In this document: in pieces, positions 35,928 through 45,605 of the stretch
How the letters are laid out: the number at the start of each line of letters is the position of its first letter
Numbering within the stretch: position 1 is the stretch's first letter
Assembly: GCA_963743705.1 (NCBI GenBank)
Contig: CAVUQS010000022.1
Coordinates: 189,534-253,533 of the forward strand
Direction of reading: 5' to 3'
Length of the DNA: 64,000 nt
Source of the DNA: PALSA-243 sp963743705
GTDB taxonomy: Bacteria; Acidobacteriota; Terriglobia; Bryobacterales; Bryobacteraceae
Made by a program: the position numbers and the translations under genes
Notes under the pieces: generated by a model
What the model was told of the DNA's origin: nothing
Seen by the model: only the letters and a program-made list of their open reading frames with translations
The model's database searches: none

Positions 35928-37411
35928 TATTTATCGGGCGACTTATCCGGACTCTTGTCCGAATCCGTTTTCTTAGCCGGGGCCTTTTTGGCGGCTGCTT
36001 TGTCGGTAGCGGTCTTCTTGGCGGTCGCCTTCTCAGCCTTAGCGGGCGTGGCGCTGGGAGCGGCCGCTTCCGCCGGACTCGCGGCAGGCGCAGTGGTGAC
36101 GGGGGCGCTCATGGCCGGCGCGCTCGTGGCGGCCGCGGGCTTGGGGGCCGCTGCCTCAGGCGCAGCCTTTTCCATGGCAGGCGTTTCGGTCACAGGCTTG
36201 GCAGCCGTAGCGTCTGCGTCAGGCTTTACAGGCGGGGCGGTGTCGGCCAGCGAGGAAGGCGGCATCACGCCGCCGGCGGCCGAGGTTTCCTTCGTGCCAG
36301 GCGCGACGCTGCCGTGCGGAATCACGCCCAGAAACTTCTTGCGTCTGCGGTGAGCGGCGACTTCTTCCTTGGTGGTGGTTTCGGGCTTCAAGCCCACCAC
36401 TTCATGCCAGCGAGTGTCTTTGCCAGGCGCGGCGCCAGTGTCAACATAGCCGTCCTTGATTTCCAGGAACGCTTGCTGGCGCAGTTTGGTGAGGTATTCG
36501 CGCATTTTAGGCTCCATTTTCGGCTGCGCGAGAACCCCCTGGATCTGGTCTTTTGCTTCGTCGAAGGATTCCTGGCCGGCGTCGAAGCGATCGTCGATAC
36601 GAATGATGACAAAGCCGAGGGGGGTCTTGATGGGATCGAGCACGGTCCCTTTCTTGGCGGCGAAAACAAGCGTTTCGATCTCGGGGCGCATCAGGCCGCG
36701 CTCGGAGGGAGGCAATTGGCCGCCGTCACGCGAAGTTGCTGTATCGTCGGAATTCTGGCGCGCCAGATCCCCGAACTTCTCGCCCTTCTTGGCGCGCGCC
36801 GCAATATCCTGCGCCTTCTTCTCGGCCGTAGCTACCTGTTCCGGCGTCTTGCCTTCGGTGGAGATCAAAATCTGGCTAAGGAAGACTTCTTCCTTGCGGA
36901 CGAACTGAGCCTTGTGTTCGTCGTAATACTTCTGCATCTCGGGTTCCGGCACACTGATGTGGGACTGAATTTCGGAGCCGACCAAACGCTGGGTGAGATA
37001 GCCATCGGTGACCTGCTGGCGGTAATCCTCGTAGGTCATCCCGGTTTGTTCGTGGATCCAATCGTGGAACTTGTCGTTGTCAGCCAACTTGCTCATCACT
37101 TGCAGTTCCGCCATGCGGCGGTTCACTTCGCCCTCGACCTTGATATCGAGTTCCTTGGCCTTTTGCACGAGCAAGCGCTCATCGATCATCGACCGGAGCA
37201 TGTCCTTCGACTGGGCTGTCAAGGCCTGCTGGAGAGCGGCCCCGGTGAGGTGCTCCTCCCGCTGAAGGTACTCGGCGGTCTGACGCTGTTTATCGGCAAG
37301 GTCACCGCGCGTGATGATGTCGCCGTTTACCTTCACGGCGATCTCCTCGACGATGCGCACATCGGCTGCAAACGCCACAGTAGCGATGAGAAGTACTACA
37401 CAACGAAACAT
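35927..37411 (-). CDS. SurA-like periplasmic peptidyl-prolyl isomerase with Ala/Pro/Lys-rich tail
   Basis: The 494-residue protein has a signal peptide (CVVLLIATVAFA), a SurA N-terminal helical domain (IAVKVNGDIITRGDLADKQR ... MLRSMIDERLLVQKAKEL) and a parvulin PPIase domain at about 175-290 (EEVFLSQILISTEGKTPEQV, ARQNSDDTATSRDGGQLPPS, PLGFVIIRIDDR). SurA-type proteins chaperone outer-membrane proteins. After residue about 350 comes a low-complexity tail of roughly 140 residues (Ala, Pro, Lys, Thr) ending in two DKSP repeats; normal SurA has no such tail. It lies between mfd and an HD-domain gene in the same operon. Confidence 0.88.
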   Translation of the reverse strand: MFRCVVLLIATVAFAADVRIVEEIAVKVNGDIITRGDLADKQRQTAEYLQREEHLTGAALQQALTAQSKDMLRSMIDERLLVQKAKELDIKVEGEVNRRMAELQVMSKLADNDKFHDWIHEQTGMTYEDYRQQVTDGYLTQRLVGSEIQSHISVPEPEMQKYYDEHKAQFVRKEEVFLSQILISTEGKTPEQVATAEKKAQDIAARAKKGEKFGDLARQNSDDTATSRDGGQLPPSERGLMRPEIETLVFAAKKGTVLDPIKTPLGFVIIRIDDRFDAGQESFDEAKDQIQGVLAQPKMEPKMREYLTKLRQQAFLEIKDGYVDTGAAPGKDTRWHEVVGLKPETTTKEEVAAHRRRKKFLGVIPHGSVAPGTKETSAAGGVMPPSSLADTAPPVKPDADATAAKPVTETPAMEKAAPEAAAPKPAAATSAPAMSAPVTTAPAASPAEAAAPSATPAKAEKATAKKTATDKAAAKKAPAKKTDSDKSPDKSPDK

Positions 37412-37497
37412 AAGCTTGATTCTCCATTCTAACAGCCGCCTGAGAGCTACGGGCGGATGCCACCCGTTTGGGACGACCCCCAGCGCGATTTTGGCGA

Positions 37498-40400
37498 TCA
37501 GGAACTGGGAGGCACGTTTCCGGCCTTTAGCAGTTCCAGCTTTTCCGTAAGGAATGCGAGGACTTCGCCTGCGCCATTCTGGCCCGCCAGTGGTAAGACC
37601 ATCACGCCCGCAGGGGTAAATTGGGCGCCAGGGGTATTGCGCACAATGTCCATGAGGCGGGCGGGATCGACGCGCGTCTCTTTGTGGAATTTGACGCTAA
37701 TCACGGCGGCGCGGCGGTCAATGGCTTCGACGCCGATCTGCTCAGCGAGCGTCTTGAGAGCCGAGTACTTCAGCAGGTTGCGCAGCGCGGTGGGCACCGG
37801 CCCGTAACGGTCTTCGAGCTCCTTCTCGGATTTTTCGCGGGCCTCGGGCGTGGCGGCGTTGGCGATCTGGCGATAGGCGCGCAGGCGCTGATTTTCGTCC
37901 GCGATGTAATCTGTGGGAATGCGGATATCGAGCGAGAGGTTGATGGCGGAATGGATCTCGGGGACGATTTCCTCGCCCTTCAGCTCGCGAACTGTTTCGT
38001 CGAGCAGGCGCACGTAGGTGTCGAAGCCGACCGAATTGATATGGCCGTGCTGCTCGCCGCCCAGAAGATTACCAGCTCCGCGGAGCTCCAGGTCGAGCGC
38101 GGCTATCTTAAAGCCGGCGCCGAGGTCGCTGAATTCTTTGAGGGCTGCCAGGCGCTTGCGGGCGATTTCGGTGAGTTCGGTATCCGGCGGAACCAGCAGG
38201 TAAGCGTAGGCGCGGCGGTTGGATCGGCCCACGCGGCCGCGAAGCTGGTAAAGTTCGGAAAGGCCGTAGCGTTCCGAATTTTCTACAATCATAGTGTTAG
38301 CGAGCGGAATATCCAATCCATTTTCTATAATTGTCGTACATACTAGGATGTCGAACTCGTGCCGCATGAACTGGAGCATTGTTTTTTCGAGCTCGGCTTC
38401 GGCCATCTGTCCGTGTCCAACACCGATTCTGGCGGTCGGGGCCAATTCCTGGATCATGGCAGCGCGATGCCAGATGGAATCCACGCGATTGTGCAGGAAA
38501 TAGACTTGGCCGCCACGTCCGAGTTCCATTTCAACCGCCGAGCGGATGAGATCGGGATGAAACGGAGCCACGACGGTATGAATCGCTAAGCGATCTTTGG
38601 GTGGCGTCTCGATCACCGACATGTCCCGCAAACCCAATAACGACATATGTAGCGTACGGGGGATGGGTGTGGCGCTCATGGCTACTACATCTACGGATTT
38701 CTTGAGCTGCTTGAGCCGTTCTTTGTGTTTTACGCCAAAGCGCTGCTCTTCATCGACGATGACCAAGCCCAGATCGCGGAACTCGACGTCTTGGGAGAGG
38801 ATCCGATGCGTCCCGATGGCGACATCGATCTTGCCTTCTGCCAAATCGACGACGCTGGCTTTCAATTCCTTGGCGCTCCGGAAGCGGCTGAACATTTCAA
38901 TGCGTACCGGAAACGGTTGGAAACGGCGCTTGAAGGTTTCGAAATGCTGAAATGCTAATACTGTAGTAGGCGCCAGCACAACTACCTGTTTTCCGTCAGC
39001 CAACGCCTTGAAAGCGGCGCGCATAACGACCTCGGTCTTGCCGTAGCCGACATCGCCGCAGAGGAGCCGGTCCATGGGATGGGGGCTCTCCATATCGCGC
39101 TTAATTTCCTTGACGGCATTCATCTGGTCGCGAGTCGCGGCATATTCAAATGCGTCTTCGAATTCGCGCTGCCAATTGCTATCTGCAGAGAAAGTAAAGC
39201 CATCCGCCATCTTGCGCGTGGCGTAGAGATTGAGAAGCTCGTCGGCCATATCGCGCATTTTGGCCTTGATGCGGGTCTTGGTGCGGGTCCAGGTGGCGCC
39301 CCCATGCGGTCCAGCGCCGGCTTGGACTCGCCGCCGCCGCGGAAACGCTGGACCAGGTCCATGCGCGTGAGCGGCACATAGAGCTTGGAGCCGCCCGAGT
39401 ACTCCAGAAGCATGTAGTCGCCCTGATTTTCGCCCTGGGAGATTTCGCGGAGGCCGAGATACTGAGCGACGCCATGATCGGCGTGGACCACATAGTCGCC
39501 GGGCTTCAGATCGATGAGATCGGCCGAGAAAGTGGCGAGCGCAGCCTTTTGGGAAGGGCCGCGGGCGATGATCTCGGAGGTCTCGAACAGGTCTTCCGAG
39601 CCGAAAACTACAAACTTAGAATCCGGAAAGACCGTGCCACGGGCGACAGCGCCTTTGATCAGGTATATGCTGGCCGTGGATCCGGCCATGTAGGCGCGTT
39701 CGGCCAGGTAGGCAGGGGTGGAATCCACCTGCTCGAGGCCTAGTTGGTAGGCGACGCCATATTCGTTGAGGATGTCGGCGACGCGTTCTACTTCACCTGT
39801 AGAAGAGGCGAAAAATGCGACGCGATTGCCGGCTTCAACCAGGGTTCGGGCCTCGGCGATGGCAACCTGCATGTTGCCGTGGAAAGCCAGCGAGGGACGC
39901 GAGGGGATGTGAAGGTGAGCTGGGTCGTTGGCCTCTTCGCCACCCAGCCAGGAGGTCTGCGCGCCTATTTCGAGTTGCTTGAGGGAGAGTTGCGGGATGG
40001 CGGCGGTCTGGCGTTCGATTTCTTCCCAACGAAAATAAATGCGGCCGGGGTCATAGGCGGCGCTCGGCTCGGTTTGTTCGAGGCGCTTCCAGAGGCGCTC
40101 GGCGGCGCTGCGAATTTGCTCCGGCTCATCCCAGATGACGACCGGCTTATCGAGAAGACTGAAGACCGAGGCGTTGCGTGCGCGAACCATCGAGGAAATC
40201 GCTTCCCATCCGGGAAAGGGCTCGCCGGGAGGGGGAAGGTCGCGGCCGCGAATGCCGGAATCGCGCACGAGATCGTGAAGTTGCGAAAGCAGCGCTCCGG
40301 AACGAGGGAATTCGGTAAGAGGCAGCAGCGTGCAGTCCTCGACCTTCAGCACGGAGCGCTGCGATTCGACGTCAAAGCGGCGGATGGATTCGACCAGGTC

Positions 40401-41024
40401 GCCGAAAAGATCGATACGGACGGGCTTTTGCGACTCAGGTGGGAAAACGTCGAGGATGCCGCCGCGAACGGAGAATTCACCGGTCATTTCGACGGGCTCA
40501 CGGCGCTCGTAGCCGACGCTTTGGAGATGCGCGACCACCTCCTCCAGCGGAACCTCGTCACCGGCCTTCAAACGCAGCGCAAGCTGGCGGTAGAAGTCAC
40601 CGGGTTCGATTCGCATCAGCGCGGAGGCAGCCGGCAGAATGGTGACGGGCGCTCGCTGGTTGGCGAGACGCCAGAGACCCACGGCACGTTCTTCCAGGAT
40701 TTCGGCGTGCGGAGAAAGATTCTGCAGCGGCAGAACGTCGAGCGCCGGCAGAAGTTGCGGGCCGCCAGCATCCTCAGTGGCGATCAATTTGAAGAAGCTC
40801 CCTACGATTTCGGAGAGCGATTCAGCTTCTTTGTTGCCATCTACTACAATTACCAAAGGACGATGCGTGGCCTGCCAGAGAAGCACGGCATATGCGGCCT
40901 TAGCCGTGGTTGTTAGTCCGGAAATCGAGCTATTGCCACCAGATAGCAGGGCGCGCTGGGCATCCTGAAACGCTGGATGGCGAGCAAGATCCAGGAAAAG
41001 ATCGCGAACAGCAGGGTGAATCAA
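37498..41024 (-). CDS. mfd: Transcription-repair coupling factor Mfd, one frameshift
   Basis: Mfd frees stalled RNA polymerase and recruits UvrA. The N-terminal half (TTG start at 41024) has UvrB-like and RNAP-interaction domains (GDYVVHADHGVAQYLGLREI ... LYVPLTRMDLVQRFRGGGES). The C-terminal half has the RecG-like motor: Walker A GDVGYGKTEVVMRAAFKAL, VDEEQRFGVKHK, SATPIPRTLHMSLLGLRDMS and HQLRGRVGRSNRRAYAYL-type blocks. The two halves are in different frames. A one-base deletion in a G run near 39299-39305 (minus-strand GGGGG) would restore MGGATWTRTKTRIKAKM. Without repair, the motor would start at an internal site near 39258. Full length would be about 1175 residues, normal for Mfd. Confidence 0.92.
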
Positions 41025-41026
41025 GG

Positions 41027-41491
41027 CTAGGCTAGGATTCTTTCTTCTATTTTTGTAGTTGAATAGCCAAGTTCGAGCGGCAGATTCAGAACACGGCCCC
41101 CCGCGGCTTCGACCTCTTCGCGCCCGGCGACGAAGTGGGACCAGTCAGCGCCTTTCACCAGAATATCGGGCAACAGCGCGGTGATCAATTCGCGCGGGGT
41201 CTCCTCGTCGAAAAAGACGACGGCGTCGACGGCGTCAAGCGATGATGCAACCGCTGCACGAGAGGCTTCGTCCTGCAGCGGGCGGCCGGGTCCCTTCGAG
41301 CGGCGCACTTCGGCATCGGAGTTGAGCCCGAGGATGAGCACATCGCCCAGCGACCGCGCGGATTCCAACAGTCGGATGTGTCCAGGGTGGAGCAGATCGT
41401 AACAGCCGTTGGTGAAGACGACGGTTTGGCCGGCGCGGCGCCACACAGCGCGCTCAGCCATGAGACCTTCACGGGTATAGAGGCGCGCCAC
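41027..41491 (-). CDS. rfaE2: D-glycero-beta-D-manno-heptose 1-phosphate adenylyltransferase (HldE C-terminal type)
   Basis: The 154-residue protein (GTG start) is a stand-alone adenylyltransferase of the RfaE domain II type. It has the FTNGCYDLLHPGHIRLLESA block with the HPGH nucleotidyl-transfer motif and the ISSTT-like C-terminal YSTTKIEERIL. It makes ADP-heptose for LPS inner core. The kinase domain found in fused HldE is absent here, so a separate hldA-type kinase would be needed. It is the first gene of the mfd-surA operon and its stop is three bases before the mfd TTG. Confidence 0.9.
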   Translation of the reverse strand: MARLYTREGLMAERAVWRRAGQTVVFTNGCYDLLHPGHIRLLESARSLGDVLILGLNSDAEVRRSKGPGRPLQDEASRAAVASSLDAVDAVVFFDEETPRELITALLPDILVKGADWSHFVAGREEVEAAGGRVLNLPLELGYSTTKIEERILA

Positions 41492-41517
41492 GAAATCCAG
41501 TGTACCGTGACGAGGCT

Positions 41518-41525
41518 GCTACAAT
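41518..41525 (+). promoter_or_regulatory. GCTACAAT promoter box
   Basis: GCTACAAT ends 10 bases before ATG 41536, leaving a leader of only a few bases. It is identical to the box before pheS and to the one on the minus strand before the VWA gene. Confidence 0.45.
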
Positions 41526-41535
41526 CGCCTACAGC

Positions 41536-42030
41536 ATGCAAGTCCTGCAAGCGGGGCCGCACAAATTGATTTATCTCGAGCTGGAGCCAGAAGCGCTCTC
41601 TGCACTGGCCCGCCAGGCGGGGTTCGATATCAAAGCGAAGGATAGCGGGCGCGCGGTGCAACTCGATTTAAGCGCACCGGGACGGCAGGCGCCGCTGCTG
41701 CTGTTCGATGCGTCTGACCCGGCTAACCTGGGATGGTTTTCGCGCTGCCAGTTTTACGTGGATGGACGCACCGGGGCGGTGATGCAGACGCCGATCTCGC
41801 TGGCCAACAAGCGGGATCGCTCTGGGCACGCTGCACGCAACGCGGTGCGGCTGATGATCTCGAAGGAACTGCCGGTGAATTTTCGCTTGCCGGGCAAGCA
41901 ACCGTTGAACGAGCAGGTGTTCTACGGGATCCTGCAGACGTTTCTGAAAGCTCTGACGGAGATTGGCGTGGCGGTGTGCGGGACGGGCGTGGTTGAGCCC
42001 TTGGCCGGGCATACCGAAGTGCGAGGCTAG
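41536..42030 (+). CDS. Protein of unknown function
   Basis: From ATG 41536 it is 164 residues; the frame continues upstream to 41500, but that start would lie before the GCTACAAT box. The sequence has no signal peptide. It shows a pattern LLLFDASDPANLGWFSRCQF near residue 55 and ANKRDRSGHAARNAVRLMIS near 95, and a C-terminal KQPLNEQVFYGILQTFLKAL helix. I cannot name the family or function. It diverges from rfaE2 and converges on an SDR gene. Confidence 0.55.
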   Translation: MQVLQAGPHKLIYLELEPEALSALARQAGFDIKAKDSGRAVQLDLSAPGRQAPLLLFDASDPANLGWFSRCQFYVDGRTGAVMQTPISLANKRDRSGHAARNAVRLMISKELPVNFRLPGKQPLNEQVFYGILQTFLKALTEIGVAVCGTGVVEPLAGHTEVRG

Positions 42031-42075
42031 CCCCGCGCATCCGGCGCGTGAGCAGGCCGCGAAGCCTACTCCTGA

Positions 42076-42867
42076 CTAATACAGACCTTTCACGATGCCG
42101 CCGTCGATGGCGATGCTTGTGCCGGTTACGTAACTGGCGCGCTCGGAAGCCAGAAAGACCACCACATTGGCGAATTCTTCCGGTTGCCCGATGCGGCCTA
42201 GCGGAGCTTGCGCGGCCCAGCGAGCTTCGATCTGCTGCGGCGTCACATTTTGTTTGGCGGCGAGCGCGGACGAGAGTTCGAGTAGGCGCGCGGTAGCGGT
42301 GAAACCGGGGCAGACGTTGTTCACCAGGATGTTGTAGGCCCCGTACTCGTTGGCAAGCGTGCGCAGCAGGCCGCTGACGCCGGAGCGAATCGAGTTGGAG
42401 AGGACCAGACCGTCGATCGGCTGCTTCACCGAGATGGACGTGATGGCGATGAACCGTCCCCATCGGCGCTGCTGCATGAGCGGAAGCGTTTCTTTGGCCA
42501 GGTGAACGGTGCTCAACAGGTTCAGGTCGGCCGATCTGCGCCAATCGTCGATGCTGGTCTCGGCGAAGCTCTTCGAGGGCGGTCCGCCGGAATTGGCGAT
42601 GCAAATATCGATCCGGCCGAAGCGGCCGTAGGCGCCGGAGACGAAAGCTTGAACGTCGTCGGCTGAGGTAACGTCGGTGGCGCGAGCGAACACGTCGGTT
42701 CCGGTTTCGGCGCGGATTTCAGCGGCAGTCTCTTCGAGCGTGCCTTGGGTGCGGGCACAGAGGGCGAGTTTGGCGCCCTCGCGCGCCAATCCAATAGCAA
42801 CCGCTTTGCCCAAACCGGTGCTCGACGCGGCGACGATGGCCACGCGGTCTTTCAATCCGAGATCCAT
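42076..42867 (-). CDS. SDR-family protein lacking the usual catalytic Tyr/Lys
   Basis: The 263-residue protein has an SDR Rossmann N-terminus (ASSTGLGKAVAIGLAREGAK) and CIANSGGP in place of NNAG. At the catalytic position it reads SISVKQPIDGLVLSNSIRSG, so the YxxxK is not present. This matches a known branch of BKR-like SDRs that lost the classical tetrad. It ends with GTSIAIDGGIVKGLY, which is conserved. It is followed closely (3 bases after a cupin stop) by transcription in the same direction as the upstream cupin. Reaction unknown. Confidence 0.8.
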   Translation of the reverse strand: MDLGLKDRVAIVAASSTGLGKAVAIGLAREGAKLALCARTQGTLEETAAEIRAETGTDVFARATDVTSADDVQAFVSGAYGRFGRIDICIANSGGPPSKSFAETSIDDWRRSADLNLLSTVHLAKETLPLMQQRRWGRFIAITSISVKQPIDGLVLSNSIRSGVSGLLRTLANEYGAYNILVNNVCPGFTATARLLELSSALAAKQNVTPQQIEARWAAQAPLGRIGQPEEFANVVVFLASERASYVTGTSIAIDGGIVKGLY

Positions 42868-42870
42868 GGC

Positions 42871-43221
42871 TTATTTCTTGCGGAGGTAATCGTCGGTTTT
42901 GTTCAGCCAGTCGTAGCGCAGGGGGCTGAAGAGGTCCAGATCGAGGGTGTCTTCGAGCGCTTCGGCGGAATGGGGCACATTGGACGGAATCAGGAGCACC
43001 TGGCCCTTGTTGACGACAATGTCCTTGCCTTCGATGTGGAACTTGAGGGCGCCTTCCAGAATGTAGGTGATCTGCTCGGCTTCGTGATGATGTTCGGGCA
43101 CGATGCCGCCTTTGGCGATGAAGATTTGCGCCATCATGGCCTTTTCGCCGACGACCATTTTGCGGCCAATGAGATCGTTGAGCTGCTCTTTGGGCATTTC
43201 GTCCCAGGTGAATAGTTGCAT
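42871..43221 (-). CDS. Cupin-domain protein
   Basis: From ATG 43221 it is 116 residues (ATG 43239 would add six). It is a small cupin with motif 1 GGIVPEHHHEAEQITYILEG and motif 2 VNKGQVLLIPSNVPHSAEAL; the three His and the Glu can bind a metal. It precedes the SDR gene on the same strand with a gap of three bases, so they probably share an mRNA and perhaps a substrate. Confidence 0.85.
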   Translation of the reverse strand: MQLFTWDEMPKEQLNDLIGRKMVVGEKAMMAQIFIAKGGIVPEHHHEAEQITYILEGALKFHIEGKDIVVNKGQVLLIPSNVPHSAEALEDTLDLDLFSPLRYDWLNKTDDYLRKK

Positions 43222-43267
43222 ATCGAAGTCATTGTACATGGCTCTCCGCGGCCACTATGCCGCCGCC

Positions 43268-43273
43268 TATAAT
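43268..43273 (+). promoter_or_regulatory. TATAAT -10 box before the aminopeptidase P gene
   Basis: A perfect TATAAT lies 27 bases upstream of ATG 43300, followed by AGGAG at 43286-43290. The -35 region is not clear. Confidence 0.45.
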
Positions 43274-43299
43274 AAAGAATTCATCAGGAGATGTTTTTC

Positions 43300-44949
43300 A
43301 TGAGTTTGAAGTATTTTCGAGGCCTGATTTTGCTGGCGGCAGGCGCTGGCCTGCTCGTGGCGGCCGACAACGCCATTTGGAAGGTTACGCCGCCGGTTCC
43401 CGCCTCGCGCGACGCCGGACGCGTCCCCGATCTCGCAGCGCGGCGCAAGGGCATGGCCGATCAGATCGGCAACAAAGGCATTCTAATTCTTTATGCAGCC
43501 GAACCGCGCAATTACGCGGGCGATGTGGATTGGCCGTTCCGGCAGGAAAACAACTTTTTCTACCTCACCGGGATCGCCCAAACGGGCAACGCGCTGGTGA
43601 TGATTCCGGGAGCGGCGAAGTACAAGGAAATTCTGTTCATGGCCCCCTCGAATCCGGCGCAGGAAAGCTGGACGGGCCATATTCTGGTGCCTGACGAAGC
43701 GCGCAAGATTTCGGGGATCGACGCGGTTTGGGATGTGCGTCTACTGCCGCAGTTCCTAGCCACATTGATGCCGGAAGCGAAGAGTGTGTTCATGCCTGAA
43801 CCCGGCGCACGCGGTGGGCGCGGCGGACGGGGTGGACGCGGTGGCGGTGGTGGCGGACGCGGATTGGGCGCTGCTCCCGAAGCCCCAGCGGATTGGAGTA
43901 CGGAATTCGCTGCGACGATCGAATCGGTTGCCCAGCGCCAGGCTCAGGTCTACATGATCAACCAGGGACGCCCGGCGGAATACGAACGAGAGATCGAGAT
44001 CTCGGCGAGGTTGGGCGCATTAACGCCCCCCGTCGCTGTAAAGAATCCGTCGCAGATTTTCGGATCGTTGCGCAAAGTGAAATCGCAGCGCGAGCTGGAT
44101 TTGATCCAGCACGCCGTCGATATCACGCAGGAGGCTTTCCAGCGCGCGTATGCGTTCGCGACTCCGGGGACGCCCGAGCGCGAGATTCAAGCGCAGTTCG
44201 AGTTCACGTTCCTGCGGCGCGGCGGGCACTGGGGATATCCGTGCATCGTGGCATCGGGCGTGAACGCGACCACGCTGCATTACGAAGAAAACGTCGACAC
44301 CATGAAGACCGGGGATCTGCTGCTGATGGACGACGCCGCGGAATACGACGGCTATAGCGTGGACGTCACGCGCACGATCCCGGTGAACGGGAAGTTCAAC
44401 AAAGAACAGGCGGAGATTTATCGCATGGTTTGGGCGGCGCAGCAGGCAGGTTTCGCGCAGGCGCTGCCCGGACATACCGAGGGCGGCACTAAACCCGACA
44501 CTATCAACGGCGCCGTGCTGGAGGTTTTCCGCAAAGGGCTGTTCCAAATGGGCCTGATTCCCGACCCGGCGAAAGACCCGCAGAGCGATCAGCACGTGCG
44601 CGTCTGGTTCAATCACGGCGTGGGACACGGCATCGGCCTGAACGTTCACGATCTCGCAAGCGGCCAGGAACTGCAGCCGGGCATGACCATCACAATCGAA
44701 CCGGGCATTTATATCCGGCCGGACGTGCTGGAAAACCTCCCGAAGACGCCGGAAAATGAAGCGTTCATCGCCGCGGTAAAGCCCGCATTTGAAAAGTACA
44801 AAGGCATCGGCGTGCGCATCGAGGACGATGTTCTGGTGACGGACGGCAAGCCGAAGATGCTGTCAGCCGGCATTCCTTCGAAACTGGAGGATGTGGAAGC
44901 GGCAGTGTCACAATTGCGGAAGGCAGTCAAGACCGCGCCTCCGATGTAA
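43300..44949 (+). CDS. Exported Xaa-Pro aminopeptidase (aminopeptidase P family)
   Basis: The ATG at 43300 is chosen because AGGAG ends 9 bases before it; ATG 43291 directly abuts that site. The protein is about 549 residues. A signal peptide (FRGLILLAAGAGLLVAA) leads into the aminopeptidase P N-terminal domain (FRQENNFFYLTGIAQTGNAL). The pita-bread M24 domain has all metal ligands: LLMDDAAEYDGYSVDVTRT, NHGVGHGIGLNVHD, TITIEPGIY and GVRIEDDVLV. Between the two lies a Gly/Arg-rich insert, about 17 residues of GRG/GG, near residue 172-190. It should cut N-terminal residues before Pro in the periplasm. Confidence 0.9.
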   Translation: MSLKYFRGLILLAAGAGLLVAADNAIWKVTPPVPASRDAGRVPDLAARRKGMADQIGNKGILILYAAEPRNYAGDVDWPFRQENNFFYLTGIAQTGNALVMIPGAAKYKEILFMAPSNPAQESWTGHILVPDEARKISGIDAVWDVRLLPQFLATLMPEAKSVFMPEPGARGGRGGRGGRGGGGGGRGLGAAPEAPADWSTEFAATIESVAQRQAQVYMINQGRPAEYEREIEISARLGALTPPVAVKNPSQIFGSLRKVKSQRELDLIQHAVDITQEAFQRAYAFATPGTPEREIQAQFEFTFLRRGGHWGYPCIVASGVNATTLHYEENVDTMKTGDLLLMDDAAEYDGYSVDVTRTIPVNGKFNKEQAEIYRMVWAAQQAGFAQALPGHTEGGTKPDTINGAVLEVFRKGLFQMGLIPDPAKDPQSDQHVRVWFNHGVGHGIGLNVHDLASGQELQPGMTITIEPGIYIRPDVLENLPKTPENEAFIAAVKPAFEKYKGIGVRIEDDVLVTDGKPKMLSAGIPSKLEDVEAAVSQLRKAVKTAPPM

Positions 44950-44964
44950 TCCCGGGAGACCAAC

Positions 44965-45585
44965 ATGGACGAGATTTTCAGCGCGGATTTTTCCAGCACC
45001 GTCGGGCTGATCGCGATGGTGCTGTTCACGTTGAACATCCTTATGGGGCTGCTGGTCTCGGTGAACTACAATCCGCAGACCTGGTGGCCGCATCGCAAGC
45101 TTCCCTTCCCTTTCTGGAAGCTGCATAACTGGAACGCTTATCTGGCTCTGGGCGTGGCGGCGCTGCATCCGACGCTGTTGTTGTTCGCGGGCCCGAAGGA
45201 GCGGTTCCGGCCGCTGGATATTCTGTTCCCGCTAAACTCGCCGCATCAGACGAACTACAACATCCTGGGAGCGACCACGTTCTACCTGTTCCTGTTTGTG
45301 GTGGTGACGTCTTATTTCCGGCCGCAATTGCGGTACCGGCCATGGAAGAAGCTGCATTACACTGCCTATGCCGCGGCGTGCGTGATGTTTCTTCACGGGA
45401 CATTGATCGACCCTGCGTTGAAAGACCAGCCGACGGATTTTCTGGATGGAGAGAAAGTGCTGGTCGAGTTGTGCTTTCTGGTAGTGGTCGCGGCCTCGAT
45501 CTGGCGGTGGAAGTTCGGCACGGAGAAACAGCGATATCTGGCGGCCAAAGAGAAGAAGCATTTGGTAGCCAGCGATAAACACTGA
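44965..45585 (+). CDS. Ferric-reductase-like membrane protein
   Basis: The 206-residue protein has about five hydrophobic helices (VGLIAMVLFTLNILMGLLVS, YNILGATTFYLFLFVVVTSY, KVLVELCFLVVVAASIWRW). His residues at helix ends (WKLHNWNAYLALG, ALHPT, KLHYTAYAAACVMFLHGTL) could bind b-type haems, as in ferric-reductase-like transmembrane domains and MsrQ/YedZ relatives. There is no FAD/NAD domain. A role in membrane electron transfer is inference. Confidence 0.7.
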   Translation: MDEIFSADFSSTVGLIAMVLFTLNILMGLLVSVNYNPQTWWPHRKLPFPFWKLHNWNAYLALGVAALHPTLLLFAGPKERFRPLDILFPLNSPHQTNYNILGATTFYLFLFVVVTSYFRPQLRYRPWKKLHYTAYAAACVMFLHGTLIDPALKDQPTDFLDGEKVLVELCFLVVVAASIWRWKFGTEKQRYLAAKEKKHLVASDKH

Positions 45586-45605
45586 TAATCCGTGCCTCGC
45601 ACGCG

